In this document: positions 38,187 through 45,678 of the stretch, in pieces | How positions within the stretch are numbered: position 1 is the first letter of the stretch | How the letters are laid out: the number at the start of each line of letters is the position of its first letter | Source: Phycisphaerae bacterium | GTDB lineage: Bacteria; Planctomycetota; Phycisphaerae; SM23-33 | Assembly (NCBI GenBank): GCA_016782885.1 | Contig: JADHXQ010000004.1 | Location: forward strand, 29,848 to 93,847 | Length of the DNA stretch: 64,000 bases | Direction of reading: 5' to 3' | Made by a program: the position numbers and the translations under genes | The notes under the pieces: model-generated | Database searches by the model: none | What the model was told of the DNA's origin: nothing | What the model saw: the letters and a program-made list of their open reading frames with translations, nothing else

Positions 38187-39244
38187 CCTCAAACGATACA
38201 TTGCTGGAAGTTCGCGACCTGCGAACGCACTTCAACACTGAAGACGGACTCGTCCGCGCCGTCAACGGCGTGAGTTTCGCGATCGATTCCGGCGAGACCT
38301 TTGCCATCGTCGGGGAGTCGGGGTGCGGTAAGAGTGTGACGGCCTTTTCGATAATGGGTATCGTACCCGACCCGCCGGGCAGGGTCGTCGGCGGTTCGAT
38401 CGAACTCGAGGGCAAGAACCTGCTGGCATACTCTGAAAAGCAGATGCGCCAGGTCCGCGGAAAACAGATATCAATGATATTCCAGGAGCCGATGAGCAGC
38501 CTCAACCCGGTGTTCACGTGCGGCAACCAGATTGTCGAAGCGATCCGCCTGCATCAAAACATCCGCGGCGCCGAGGCCGACCGGTTGGCGATCGACATGC
38601 TGGACAAGGTGGGCATCCCCGATCCGGCCCAGAGGTTCACGGAGTATCCCCACCAGATGTCAGGCGGGATGAAGCAGCGAGTAATGATCGCAATGGCCCT
38701 GTCGTGCAACCCCAAACTGCTGATCGCAGACGAGCCCACAACCGCGCTGGACGTGACCATACAGGCACAGATACTCGATCTTATAAGAGGCATCCAGGAA
38801 GAGTCGAATCTTGCGGTCCTGCTGATCACGCACGACCTGGCGGTGGTGGCGGAAACGGCCCATAGAGTCGGCGTAATGTACGCCTCAAAGATGGCCGAGA
38901 TGACCGACGTGACCAGCCTGTTCAACGATCCGCTGCACCCGTATACGCAGGGCCTGTTCCGATCGCTGCCCCGCCTCGGCACGCGAACGCCGCGCCTCGA
39001 AACAATACCGGGCAACGTGCCCAACCCGCTGAACTTCCCCTCCGGGTGCAAGTTCCACCCCCGATGTCCCGTCGGCCGCTCCCTGCCGCAGTGCCGAAAA
39101 GAAGAACCGCCGCTCAAACAAGTACGCCAGGGGCACTGGTGCGCCTGCTGGCAATGTCCGGGATACAAAGAACTTCCACCACCGACCCCGGATTCGAGGG
39201 AGCGTTCCGGTTCGCCAACGACAGATGGGGATTACATGGATTAA
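38183..39244 (+). CDS. DppD/OppD-like ABC transporter ATPase
   Basis: A 353-residue ATPase. Walker A is GESGCGKS (residues 44-51), with LIFADEP-type Walker B (LLIADEPTTALD) and signature SGGMKQRV. The C-terminal oligopeptide-type extension has NPLNFPSGCKFHPRCP. The start overlaps the DppC stop. The last residues and stop codon (DGDYMD plus TAA at 39242) are encoded by the left inverted repeat of the GxxExxY element, so the insertion replaced or extended the natural C-terminus by a few residues. Confidence 0.93.
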   Translation: MTSNDTLLEVRDLRTHFNTEDGLVRAVNGVSFAIDSGETFAIVGESGCGKSVTAFSIMGIVPDPPGRVVGGSIELEGKNLLAYSEKQMRQVRGKQISMIFQEPMSSLNPVFTCGNQIVEAIRLHQNIRGAEADRLAIDMLDKVGIPDPAQRFTEYPHQMSGGMKQRVMIAMALSCNPKLLIADEPTTALDVTIQAQILDLIRGIQEESNLAVLLITHDLAVVAETAHRVGVMYASKMAEMTDVTSLFNDPLHPYTQGLFRSLPRLGTRTPRLETIPGNVPNPLNFPSGCKFHPRCPVGRSLPQCRKEEPPLKQVRQGHWCACWQCPGYKELPPPTPDSRERSGSPTTDGDYMD

Positions 39245-39282
39245 TGGATTACATGGATTAACGGCGATTAACGGCTTTTTTT
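39224..39282. repeat. Left terminal inverted repeat
   Basis: Begins GATGGGGATTACATGGATTA and continues with a second copy of the same motif, then AACGGCGATTAACGG and seven T. It overlaps the final codons and stop codon of the DppD-like gene. Confidence 0.85.
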
Positions 39283-39291
39283 GGTTACGAC

Positions 39292-39690
39292 ATGACAGAT
39301 GACGGTAATAGTGTTGAGGTTCGGCGTGATGTGGATGACCCATTGACGTATGGGCTTATTGGCGCTGCGCAGAAGGTCCATCGAACACTCGGGCCGGGAT
39401 TCAAAGAGTCCACCTACCACAACGCGCTCTCGAAGGAATTGATGATTAAGGGGATTGCGTTCGCGTCCCAACCGAAATGTGAAGTGTTTTACGAAGACAT
39501 GCTCTGCGGCGTTTACCAGCCCGACCTTGTTGTCGTGGACACTGTCTTGTTGGAGTTGAAGGCCGTTTCCGCCATTGCCCCCGAGCACAAGGCACAAACA
39601 ATCGGCTACCTCAAAGCCAGCGGGCTGAAAGTAGCGCTACTAATAAACTTTGGAGCAAGATCACTAGAGTACCGCCGATTCCAGAACTAA
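39292..39690 (+). CDS. GxxExxY family protein
   Basis: A 132-residue protein of the GxxExxY family. The name-giving motif is GFKESTY near residues 36-42. A PD-(D/E)xK-like nuclease core is visible: QPDLVVVD, then LLELKAV. The end GARSLEYRRFQN is also typical. The family has no established function; a nuclease-related role is an inference from the fold. The gene fills nearly the whole space between the two inverted repeats. It has no strong ribosome-binding site, consistent with a cargo gene of a small element rather than a transporter subunit. Confidence 0.85.
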   Translation: MTDDGNSVEVRRDVDDPLTYGLIGAAQKVHRTLGPGFKESTYHNALSKELMIKGIAFASQPKCEVFYEDMLCGVYQPDLVVVDTVLLELKAVSAIAPEHKAQTIGYLKASGLKVALLINFGARSLEYRRFQN

Positions 39691-39750
39691 AAAAAAAGAA
39701 TCCGTTAATCCGTTAATCCATGTAATCCAATAATCCATGTAATCCCCATC
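39690..39750. repeat. Right terminal inverted repeat
   Basis: Read on the minus strand from 39750, it starts GATGGGGATTACATGGATTA and matches the left repeat in 39 of the first 40 bases (A to T at position 21). Its poly-A inner end abuts the GxxExxY stop codon. The DppF-like start lies 29 bases beyond it. Confidence 0.85.
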
Positions 39751-39778
39751 CAAAGCCGTTCGACAACAACAAGGTACA

Positions 39779-40843
39779 ATGATAAACAACGCTGACGACA
39801 ACACGCTGCTGACAGTGACCGGGCTCAAGACGTATTTCCCGGTGCGCGGGGGGCTGCTGTCGCGGACGAAGGCATGGGTCAAGGCCGTTAACGGCGTGGA
39901 CCTTACCGTCCGCCGAGGCAAGACGCTCGGGCTCGTCGGTGAGAGCGGATCGGGCAAGACGACCGCAGGCAGGACCCTCCTGCGCCTGATTCGGCCCACT
40001 GGAGGCAAGGTTGTATTCGACGGGCAGGATGTCTTCTCGCTGAAAGGCTCGGAGATGCGTGCGGTTCGCAAGCGGATACAGATCATCTTCCAGGATCCGG
40101 TAGGCTCGCTGAACCCGCGGATGTCAGTGGGCAATATCGTCGGCGAACCGCTGAAAGTTCACTCGTCGATGACGCGCCGCGAGCGACAAGCGGAGGTCGG
40201 ACGCCTCCTGGAACGTGTCGGCCTGGCCGCGGGATACGCACGCCGGTATCCCCACGAATTCTCCGGCGGGCAGAGGCAGCGAATCGGAATCGCCCGCGCG
40301 CTGGCGCCCAAGCCCGACTTCATCGTCTGCGACGAACCGGTCAGCGCGCTGGACGTCTCCATCCAGGCGCAGATACTCAATCTCCTTTCGGATCTTCAGG
40401 ACGAACTGGGCCTGTCGTATCTGTTCATCGCTCACAACCTCGCCGTCGTCGAGCATTTCGCCCACCAGGTAGCGGTGATGTACCTTGGAAAGATCGTTGA
40501 AGTCGCCGACCGCGATGCGCTGTACAACAGCCCCACCCACCCATACACGCGGGCACTTCTGTCGGCCGTGCCGCGACCGGAACCAAATGCCGATCGCGAA
40601 CGAATCCGCCTCCCGGGAGAAGTCCCCAGCCCGATCAACCCGCCGAGCGGATGTACGTTCCACCCTCGATGCCCGCTTACAAGGCAACTGGCCGCGGACC
40701 TCAGCGGGAGCGAGAGGCACACGGTAGTCGTCGACGGACAGGCCTCACCAATCGTCAAGCGCTGCACCATCGACATGCCCGAACTCAAGCCCGTCGCGGG
40801 CGACGGGGCCCACTGCCACGCATGCCTCCTCCAGCAGGACTGA
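39779..40843 (+). CDS. DppF/OppF-like ABC transporter ATPase
   Basis: A 354-residue ATPase with Walker A GESGSGKT, Walker [13 protein letters not shown], signature [14 protein letters not shown] and the C-terminal oligopeptide-type motif [22 protein letters not shown] precedes the ATG. It is the partner of the DppD-like ATPase but is separated from it by the inverted-repeat cassette, so expression may be altered. It ends with a Cys/His-rich tail ([10 protein letters not shown]) 24 bases before the ferredoxin-like start. Confidence 0.93.
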   Translation: MINNADDNTLLTVTGLKTYFPVRGGLLSRTKAWVKAVNGVDLTVRRGKTLGLVGESGSGKTTAGRTLLRLIRPTGGKVVFDGQDVFSLKGSEMRAVRKRIQIIFQDPVGSLNPRMSVGNIVGEPLKVHSSMTRRERQAEVGRLLERVGLAAGYARRYPHEFSGGQRQRIGIARALAPKPDFIVCDEPVSALDVSIQAQILNLLSDLQDELGLSYLFIAHNLAVVEHFAHQVAVMYLGKIVEVADRDALYNSPTHPYTRALLSAVPRPEPNADRERIRLPGEVPSPINPPSGCTFHPRCPLTRQLAADLSGSERHTVVVDGQASPIVKRCTIDMPELKPVAGDGAHCHACLLQQD

Positions 40844-40866
40844 ACTCACCCAAAGTATCCAAACTC

Positions 40867-41773
40867 ATGAACACACCGCTTCGCATCCTGCTTTGCCGCT
40901 GCTCGCCAGCCGGTAAAATCGACCGGGCCATCGCGAACGAAATCCTCGATTCACTGTCAAGGTGCAAGGCGCTGGTGACCGTCGCCGATGACCTCTGCGG
41001 ACTGGCCGCCGACGGAGACCCCCTGCTGGCCGAAATCGCCGCGGCACCACGCTCGACCGTGATAGCCTGCCACAAACGCGCAGTTCGATGGCTGTTCGCC
41101 GCGGGGGCATCCGCTCGACGAAGCCAGGACATCTCTACACTCACTTCGCCGCCAGAGCGCCAAAGAGATTCTCGGCGAACTGGGCGCTGGCGCCTCCCCC
41201 ACCGAATGCGAAAACCGGATCGACACGGTCACCCACGATTCCGACTGGCCCGCGTGGTTCCCGGTGATAGATCGCGACAGATGCGTCAACTGCCTGCAGT
41301 GCATGAACTTTTGCCTGTTCGGAACGTTCGCGATCACCGACGACGACGACGACAAGGAGGTCGTCGTCTCCAAGCCTTCGGCATGCAAGAACCTCTGTCC
41401 GGCCTGCGCGAGGATCTGCCCGAAGTCGGCGATCATCTTCCCAAAGTACGATCACTCGCCAATCGACGGCGACGAGGTGCCCGACGACTCAGACGGAGCG
41501 CAAGTTGACCTCGCCGCACTCAAAGAGGGAGACGTTTATGCCCGCCTTCGCCAGCGATCCGGGCAACAGCGTTTTTCCCCCGACCGCGACGACGAAGCCG
41601 CGCCAGCCAATCTCGCCGCCCGGCTTGACGTACCGCCGGAAGTGATAGCATCGATGTCGCCCGAGGATCTCCGCAAGATATACCGCCAGGCGTCGGAATG
41701 CGACGCCCCCGAGTGCGCCTGCAATACTCCCGACGAAAACACTGACGAGGAACCCGACAGCGATGCCGACTGA
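40867..41773 (+). CDS. 4Fe-4S ferredoxin-like protein, apparent frameshift
   Basis: Two frames make one protein. Frame one from 40867 reads MNTPLRILLCRCSPAG and reaches AVRWLFAAG at about 41106. The sense then continues in the next frame as HPLDEARTSLHSLRRQSAKEI, and on to the cluster-binding part from 41264 (RCVNCLQCMNFC, then CKNLCPACARICP). Removing one G from the GGGGG run at 41103-41107 joins them perfectly. The reading could be a sequencing error, a genuine frameshift or programmed slippage. Eight cysteines fit two 4Fe-4S clusters. The end overlaps the radical SAM gene by 11 bases, so the two probably work together as electron donor and enzyme. An ATG at 40825 is an alternative start. 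Confidence 0.65.
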
Positions 41774-43298
41774 CCCGGCGCATCCTGTCCGCCCCGCCGT
41801 TGTCCTGGTGGCAGATCGCACGCTCAGCGCACGCTACAAGGTCCTGTTCGAGGGCATCTTCGCGACGATGCAGACCTCCAAGGCCCCGCAGATCGCCATG
41901 CGCCACCTCCTGTCGCCGAAGATGCCCGCCGATGCCGACGGACGCGCACTGGCCGCGGCGCTGGGTCTGCGGCGCGTCCAGGCCGCCATCCTCGACCAGA
42001 CCGCACTCGGACCCGATGACGTGATATGCACAACGCCCGAGGCCCTCGGCTCAGTTCTCGGCCCGTGGACAAAGATCGTCGCCGTCAGTTCGTCCGACCC
42101 GCTCGGGCAGGGAATGAGCAATACCACCACAACCGCATTCTGGAGCGGCGAACTCTACACCGCTCGGTGGACCAGGCAGATGATGGGCGCCATCAAAACC
42201 GCCAAAGCCAAATACGGCTTCACCGTAGTCGCCGGCGGCGCGGGCGCCTGGCAGTGGGCCCGTGACGCCGAGGCCATCGAATCGCAAGGCATCGACGTCG
42301 TATTCGAGGGCTACTTCGAGCAGATTGGTCCGCAACTGTTCAGCGATATCATCAACAATCGCTCCGTTGACGCCCATGTCGTCGCCGAAGGAACATCCGC
42401 CGATCTCGTTCGCCCGATCACCGGCGCTTCCATGCTGGGTATCGTCGAACTGTCTCGCGGATGCGGTAACGGATGCGGATTCTGCACTATGGGCAAGGTC
42501 AAAATGAGCCACCTGCCCCACGAGACGATCCTCGCCGACCTCCAGACAAACGTCTCGGCCGGTTTCACCTCCGTGGTCAGCGGCAGCGAGGATTTCTTCC
42601 GATACGGCGCGACGAGCGGAAAGGTGAATTTTGAAGCACTACGCGGCCTGCTGACCGACATGAAGCGGGTCGACGGGTTGGGATTCATGCAGATCGACCA
42701 CGGTAATATCTCGTCGGTGCTGCAGTACGAAGACGACCAGCTCCGCGAGATCCGCCGCCTGCTGACCTGGTCGCAACCCTCGGAGTACCTCTGGGTTAAC
42801 ATGGGCATCGAGTCGGCAAACGGGCAACTCGTGGTAGCCAACGGGTCGGGCAAAATCGCTCCCTTCGATCCCGACGACTGGGGCGAGATGGTCCGCGACG
42901 CCGCCGACAAAATGGTCCGCACCGGCTTCTACCCGGTATTCAGCGTGGTCCTGGGCCTGCCCGGCGAGACGCCCGACGACGTGGCCGACACCCTGAAACT
43001 CGTAAAGGAACTCGTCGCAAAAAACGTGGTGATCTTCCCGATATTCTACGAGCCCCAGACCGCATCGAGCGAGGCGTTCTCCGTAGCCGCAATGACCGCC
43101 GACCACCTCGAACTCTACACCGTCTGCTACGAGAACAATTTCCGGCGCGTCCCGGACCTCTTCTGGGACAACCAGCGAGCCGGCGGGGTAAGTTGGTTCA
43201 AACGCGCACTGCTCCAACTCCTGGGCAAGACCGAAGTCCGCGCCTGGCGCAAGAACTTCCGCCGCATAGCAAAACAGATCGCCGGGCGAGCGCGGTAG
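41763..43298 (+). CDS. Radical SAM protein
   Basis: A 511-residue protein. A B12-binding-like alpha/beta region fills residues about 10-215, though I do not see the classical DxHxxG box. The radical SAM core begins with SRGCGNGCGFC (Cys234, Cys238, Cys241, CxxxCxxC spacing). Later strands include FMQIDHGNIS and VFSVVLGLPGETPDDV. The gene overlaps the ferredoxin-like gene and ends the transporter operon. The reaction is unknown; methylthio transfer or methylation is possible. Confidence 0.8.
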   Translation: MPTDPAHPVRPAVVLVADRTLSARYKVLFEGIFATMQTSKAPQIAMRHLLSPKMPADADGRALAAALGLRRVQAAILDQTALGPDDVICTTPEALGSVLGPWTKIVAVSSSDPLGQGMSNTTTTAFWSGELYTARWTRQMMGAIKTAKAKYGFTVVAGGAGAWQWARDAEAIESQGIDVVFEGYFEQIGPQLFSDIINNRSVDAHVVAEGTSADLVRPITGASMLGIVELSRGCGNGCGFCTMGKVKMSHLPHETILADLQTNVSAGFTSVVSGSEDFFRYGATSGKVNFEALRGLLTDMKRVDGLGFMQIDHGNISSVLQYEDDQLREIRRLLTWSQPSEYLWVNMGIESANGQLVVANGSGKIAPFDPDDWGEMVRDAADKMVRTGFYPVFSVVLGLPGETPDDVADTLKLVKELVAKNVVIFPIFYEPQTASSEAFSVAAMTADHLELYTVCYENNFRRVPDLFWDNQRAGGVSWFKRALLQLLGKTEVRAWRKNFRRIAKQIAGRAR

Positions 43299-43916
43299 TG
43301 TCACAAATGGTTCACAGGTTCCGGCGCTACTCCGGCGCCGCCCGGCGGCTGGAAGGATCGCATAAGATGCGATCGTGACGATGCTATCATCCAACTGGAG
43401 GGGCACTTGCAATCGCATTCGCACTTGTCGATATAACATATCGCCCGCCGGTGCCATATGTCACACTTGCGAGATCTGTGAACCTGGCAACCAGCGGCAA
43501 AAACGCTGGCACTCGCTCGCCTGGTTACCAGAACCGCTTATAGACACAGCGTTTACATCAATACGATCCGTCCCGGGGGTTCCTCATATAATCATTTGAC
43601 GCCGCATGATATGTCACAGCCTGTTAACTCTTTATATAGCAGGTTGTTCTACCGCCGACATGGAGCGATGCGTGCTAAACCGCAAGCTGTTTCGATTCGC
43701 GATTGAACGCGAATGTGTACGTGTGGGTAATAGCTCATGGACACGCCGGGGAGCGGGTAATAGAATCTCTCGCATGCATACGCAAACGCAAACAAGAAAA
43801 CTCCCGGTTAGACAGTTGCGGGATTGGGCGTAGTGTTGTAGTCTGTAGCTATGGTTCCGAAACGGTGTTCGAGACCGGTGTGTTTCTTGTGGTTTTTTTA
43901 AAATAGTGGTGCAGGC
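43299..43916. other. 618-base non-coding region with palindromes and one repeat copy
   Basis: No convincing gene. A perfect hairpin GATCGCAT-AAG-ATGCGATC sits at 43356-43374. ATATGTCACA occurs twice (about 43456 and 43609). Further symmetric segments include CCAGCG-GCAAAAA-CGCTGG and CTGGTTACCAG near 43490-43530. A copy of the dispersed 70-base repeat lies at 43741-43807. Roughly 110 bases separate that repeat from the MNT gene. Confidence 0.5.
43741..43807. repeat. Dispersed intergenic repeat, copy A
   Basis: ACACGCC, then AGCGGGTAATAGAATCTC, CGCATGC and an A/C-rich run ending CTCCCGG. The order and most bases match copy B at 50826-50898. Both copies lie in intergenic DNA on the plus strand, upstream of a gene. 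Confidence 0.65.
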
Positions 43917-44219
43917 ATGAGCGTGCAAATCGAGATTCCGAAAGACAAAATCAGCAAGTTCTGCCGCCTGAATCACATTCGGAGCCTGGCGTTGTTCGGC
44001 TCGGTGCTGCGCGACGACTTCGGACCTGACAGCGACATCGACGTGCTGGTGGAGTTTGAACCGGGAGTGCGAGTGGGGATGATTACGCTGGCGGGATTCG
44101 AGATCGACTTGAGTCGACTGCTGGGACGCAGGGCGGAAATGCACACGCCCAGGGGTTTGGACCCGCATTTTCGGGATGATGTGCTGGAGCAGGCGGAGGT
44201 GCAGTATGAGCAGGCATGA
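43917..44219 (+). CDS. mntA: MNT-type nucleotidyltransferase (antitoxin)
   Basis: A 100-residue minimal nucleotidyltransferase. FGSVLRDDFGPDSDID supplies the GSx10DxD motif (Gly28-Ser29 and Asp40/Asp42) that binds metal and nucleotide. In MNT/HEPN systems it AMPylates and silences the HEPN toxin. The toxin gene overlaps its last codons, the usual order for this pair. It is one of the shortest members, without extra domains. Confidence 0.88.
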   Translation: MSVQIEIPKDKISKFCRLNHIRSLALFGSVLRDDFGPDSDIDVLVEFEPGVRVGMITLAGFEIDLSRLLGRRAEMHTPRGLDPHFRDDVLEQAEVQYEQA

Positions 44220-44547
44220 CGACCAGACGAGCCTCAACGCCATGCTCTCCCACGCACGCGAAGCGGTCGAATTGCTTGGTCATGCGAACCGGGAGGAATT
44301 GGGTCAAAACCGCGTGGTGCAACTGGCGTTGACGCGCCTGGTGGAGATCGTGGGTGAGGCGGCCAACCGGGTTTCTCAAGCCATGCAGCAGAAAACCCCT
44401 GAAATTCCCTGGCCCCAGATCATCGGTATGCGTAATCGACTCGTTCACGGCTATGACGTCATCGACTTCAATTTACTCTGGGACACGATCGTAGACGACC
44501 TGCCTCCGCTAATAACATCGCTGGAAAAAATCGTGACCGACGCCTAG
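44206..44547 (+). CDS. hepT: HEPN toxin of the MNT/HEPN type (HepT-like)
   Basis: A 113-residue helical protein with the Rx4HxY motif RNRLVHGY (Arg76, His81, Tyr83). This is the active site of RNase-type HEPN toxins, and the tyrosine is the residue AMPylated by the partner. The ATG at 44206 has GGAGG upstream and overlaps the antitoxin gene by 14 bases; the longer reading from 44176 has no such site. Confidence 0.88.
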   Translation: MSRHDDQTSLNAMLSHAREAVELLGHANREELGQNRVVQLALTRLVEIVGEAANRVSQAMQQKTPEIPWPQIIGMRNRLVHGYDVIDFNLLWDTIVDDLPPLITSLEKIVTDA

Positions 44548-44808
44548 CAGCCCCCTGGTTTCACCATCCCCCGTCCCACCCGCTTGCCCGACCATAACGC
44601 CTGTGCTTCCATGTTGTTAGCATGACCAAATCGGATGCCGGGGATATATATATATATATATCAAGTATTTATCGGTATTTTATGCTTGACAAACAGTTGC
44701 GGATGGATTATAATTTAGATACTGAGGAATGTACTAGGAGTGATTCCTGGGCTGATGTTTGTGCCAATTGAACAACCGAGAGGTTGCTAGAGGTAACGGA
44801 GCAGTAAC
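44548..44808. other. Gap with AT dinucleotide tract and mRNA leader
   Basis: No gene. Contains (AT)9 at 44644-44661, the promoter below, and an 88-base leader. The leader holds AGGAAT/ATTCCT arms (about 44724-44748) and a perfect CAACC-GAGA-GGTTG hairpin (about 44774-44787) before the GGAG ribosome-binding site. Confidence 0.6.
44686..44714 (+). promoter_or_regulatory. Consensus sigma70-type promoter for PEP-CTERM gene
   Basis: TTGACA (44686-44691) and TATAAT (44709-44714) with exactly 17 bases between. It is the best promoter match found in the window. The (AT)9 tract ends 24 bases before the -35 box and may act as an upstream element. Confidence 0.8.
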
Positions 44809-45570
44809 ATGTTTAAGAATATGATTAGTATTCTAGTCGTCGCGGGATTGGTTCTCGTACTTGCGCCATCCGCCCATGCGGACATAATCAGCTTCCAGGA
44901 AGGCGTCTCGCCGACTGGCGCCTACACGCATGACGCCACTTATATTCGCTCGGGCAGCCCAACAGACAACTTTGACCTCGATGAGGATTTGGAACTGATT
45001 GCCGGCCCAACCGTAACCGACGTGCTTAGGACATTGCTTGAATTTGATGTCAGCACTATTCCGGCCTCCAACCAGATTGACTCGGCATCGCTCGTTCTGA
45101 CGACCTGCAGCAACGGAACCGGCGGAATTGGCGGTACAGAAACTTTCAATGTCCATGCGTACAATTATGACATCGTTGAAACGGTGTCGACCTGGGATGA
45201 CCCGGATGGCGACGGCAACGACGCAACAGGTGACACCACTGCCGGCGGAACCCTGGGCACGCTGCTGACCTCAGCCAGTTTTCTTGTGACACAGAAAGGA
45301 CTGGCTGTCACCTTCGGCGACTCGTCCGCATTCCGCACCGCCGTGTCGGATGCGCTGGCAGGTGACGGGTTCCTCCGCTTGATCCTGGCCAACAACGACG
45401 AAACGGTGAATAGCACTCACAACTTCGCCCGATTTGCAGCCGATTCGTTCGGCACGACCGGCGATCGCCCCGAACTGGTGGTGGAACACACCCCCGAACC
45501 GGCGACGATGAGTTTGTTGGCTCTGGGCGGTCTGGCGATCCTGCGCCGCCGACGCAGGGCGCGGGCGTAG
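44809..45570 (+). CDS. PEP-CTERM secreted protein with DNRLRE-like domain
   Basis: A 253-residue secreted protein. The signal peptide ends at SAHA. The mature part is a beta-rich, Asp-rich domain of DNRLRE type (LLEFDVSTIPASNQIDSASL, FNVHAYNYDI). The C-terminus is a PEP-CTERM tail: PEPATMSLLALGG, hydrophobic helix, then arginines. Such tails are recognised by exosortase and imply delivery to the cell surface or a polymer matrix. The domain is closely related to the last part of the downstream FAD protein. It has its own strong promoter and terminator. Confidence 0.82.
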   Translation: MFKNMISILVVAGLVLVLAPSAHADIISFQEGVSPTGAYTHDATYIRSGSPTDNFDLDEDLELIAGPTVTDVLRTLLEFDVSTIPASNQIDSASLVLTTCSNGTGGIGGTETFNVHAYNYDIVETVSTWDDPDGDGNDATGDTTAGGTLGTLLTSASFLVTQKGLAVTFGDSSAFRTAVSDALAGDGFLRLILANNDETVNSTHNFARFAADSFGTTGDRPELVVEHTPEPATMSLLALGGLAILRRRRRARA

Positions 45571-45607
45571 AGGCCCGGCGGACTGGAAGCAATATCTTAC
45601 TTATTAA

Positions 45608-45641
45608 GAGGCGGCTGGTGCTTTTGGCCCGGCCGCCTTTT
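45608..45641 (+). terminator. Rho-independent terminator
   Basis: GGCGGC (45610-45615) pairs with GCCGCC (45632-45637), followed by TTTT. The arms extend partly to AAGA/TTTT. It separates the first PEP-CTERM gene from the next gene, 38 bases downstream. Confidence 0.65.
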
Positions 45642-45678
45642 GTTATGCATCGCCACGGGCGGACCGTTGACGAACGAT

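Larger units (their letters stand above)
39224..39750. mobile_element. GxxExxY gene cassette with near-perfect terminal inverted repeats
   Basis: A 527-base unit with a single gene between long inverted ends. The outer 40 bases match in 39 positions on opposite strands; after a two-base gap a further GATTAACGG matches, followed by T tracts (seven bases). Each end itself contains a tandem duplication of GGATTACATGGATTA. No transposase is encoded and no target duplication is evident. The unit separates the two ATPase genes of the ABC transporter, which are normally adjacent. Movement by a trans-acting enzyme is an inference. Confidence 0.7.

Noticed and set aside
39242..39300. CRISPR-like repeats because of GGATTACATGGATTA copies
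   Set aside because: There are only two tandem units per end, no spacers and no cas genes; the arrangement is an inverted terminal repeat.
43375..43906. Small genes of about 60-75 residues in the gap before the toxin-antitoxin pair
   Set aside because: No ribosome-binding site, no family resemblance, and one overlaps the dispersed repeat.
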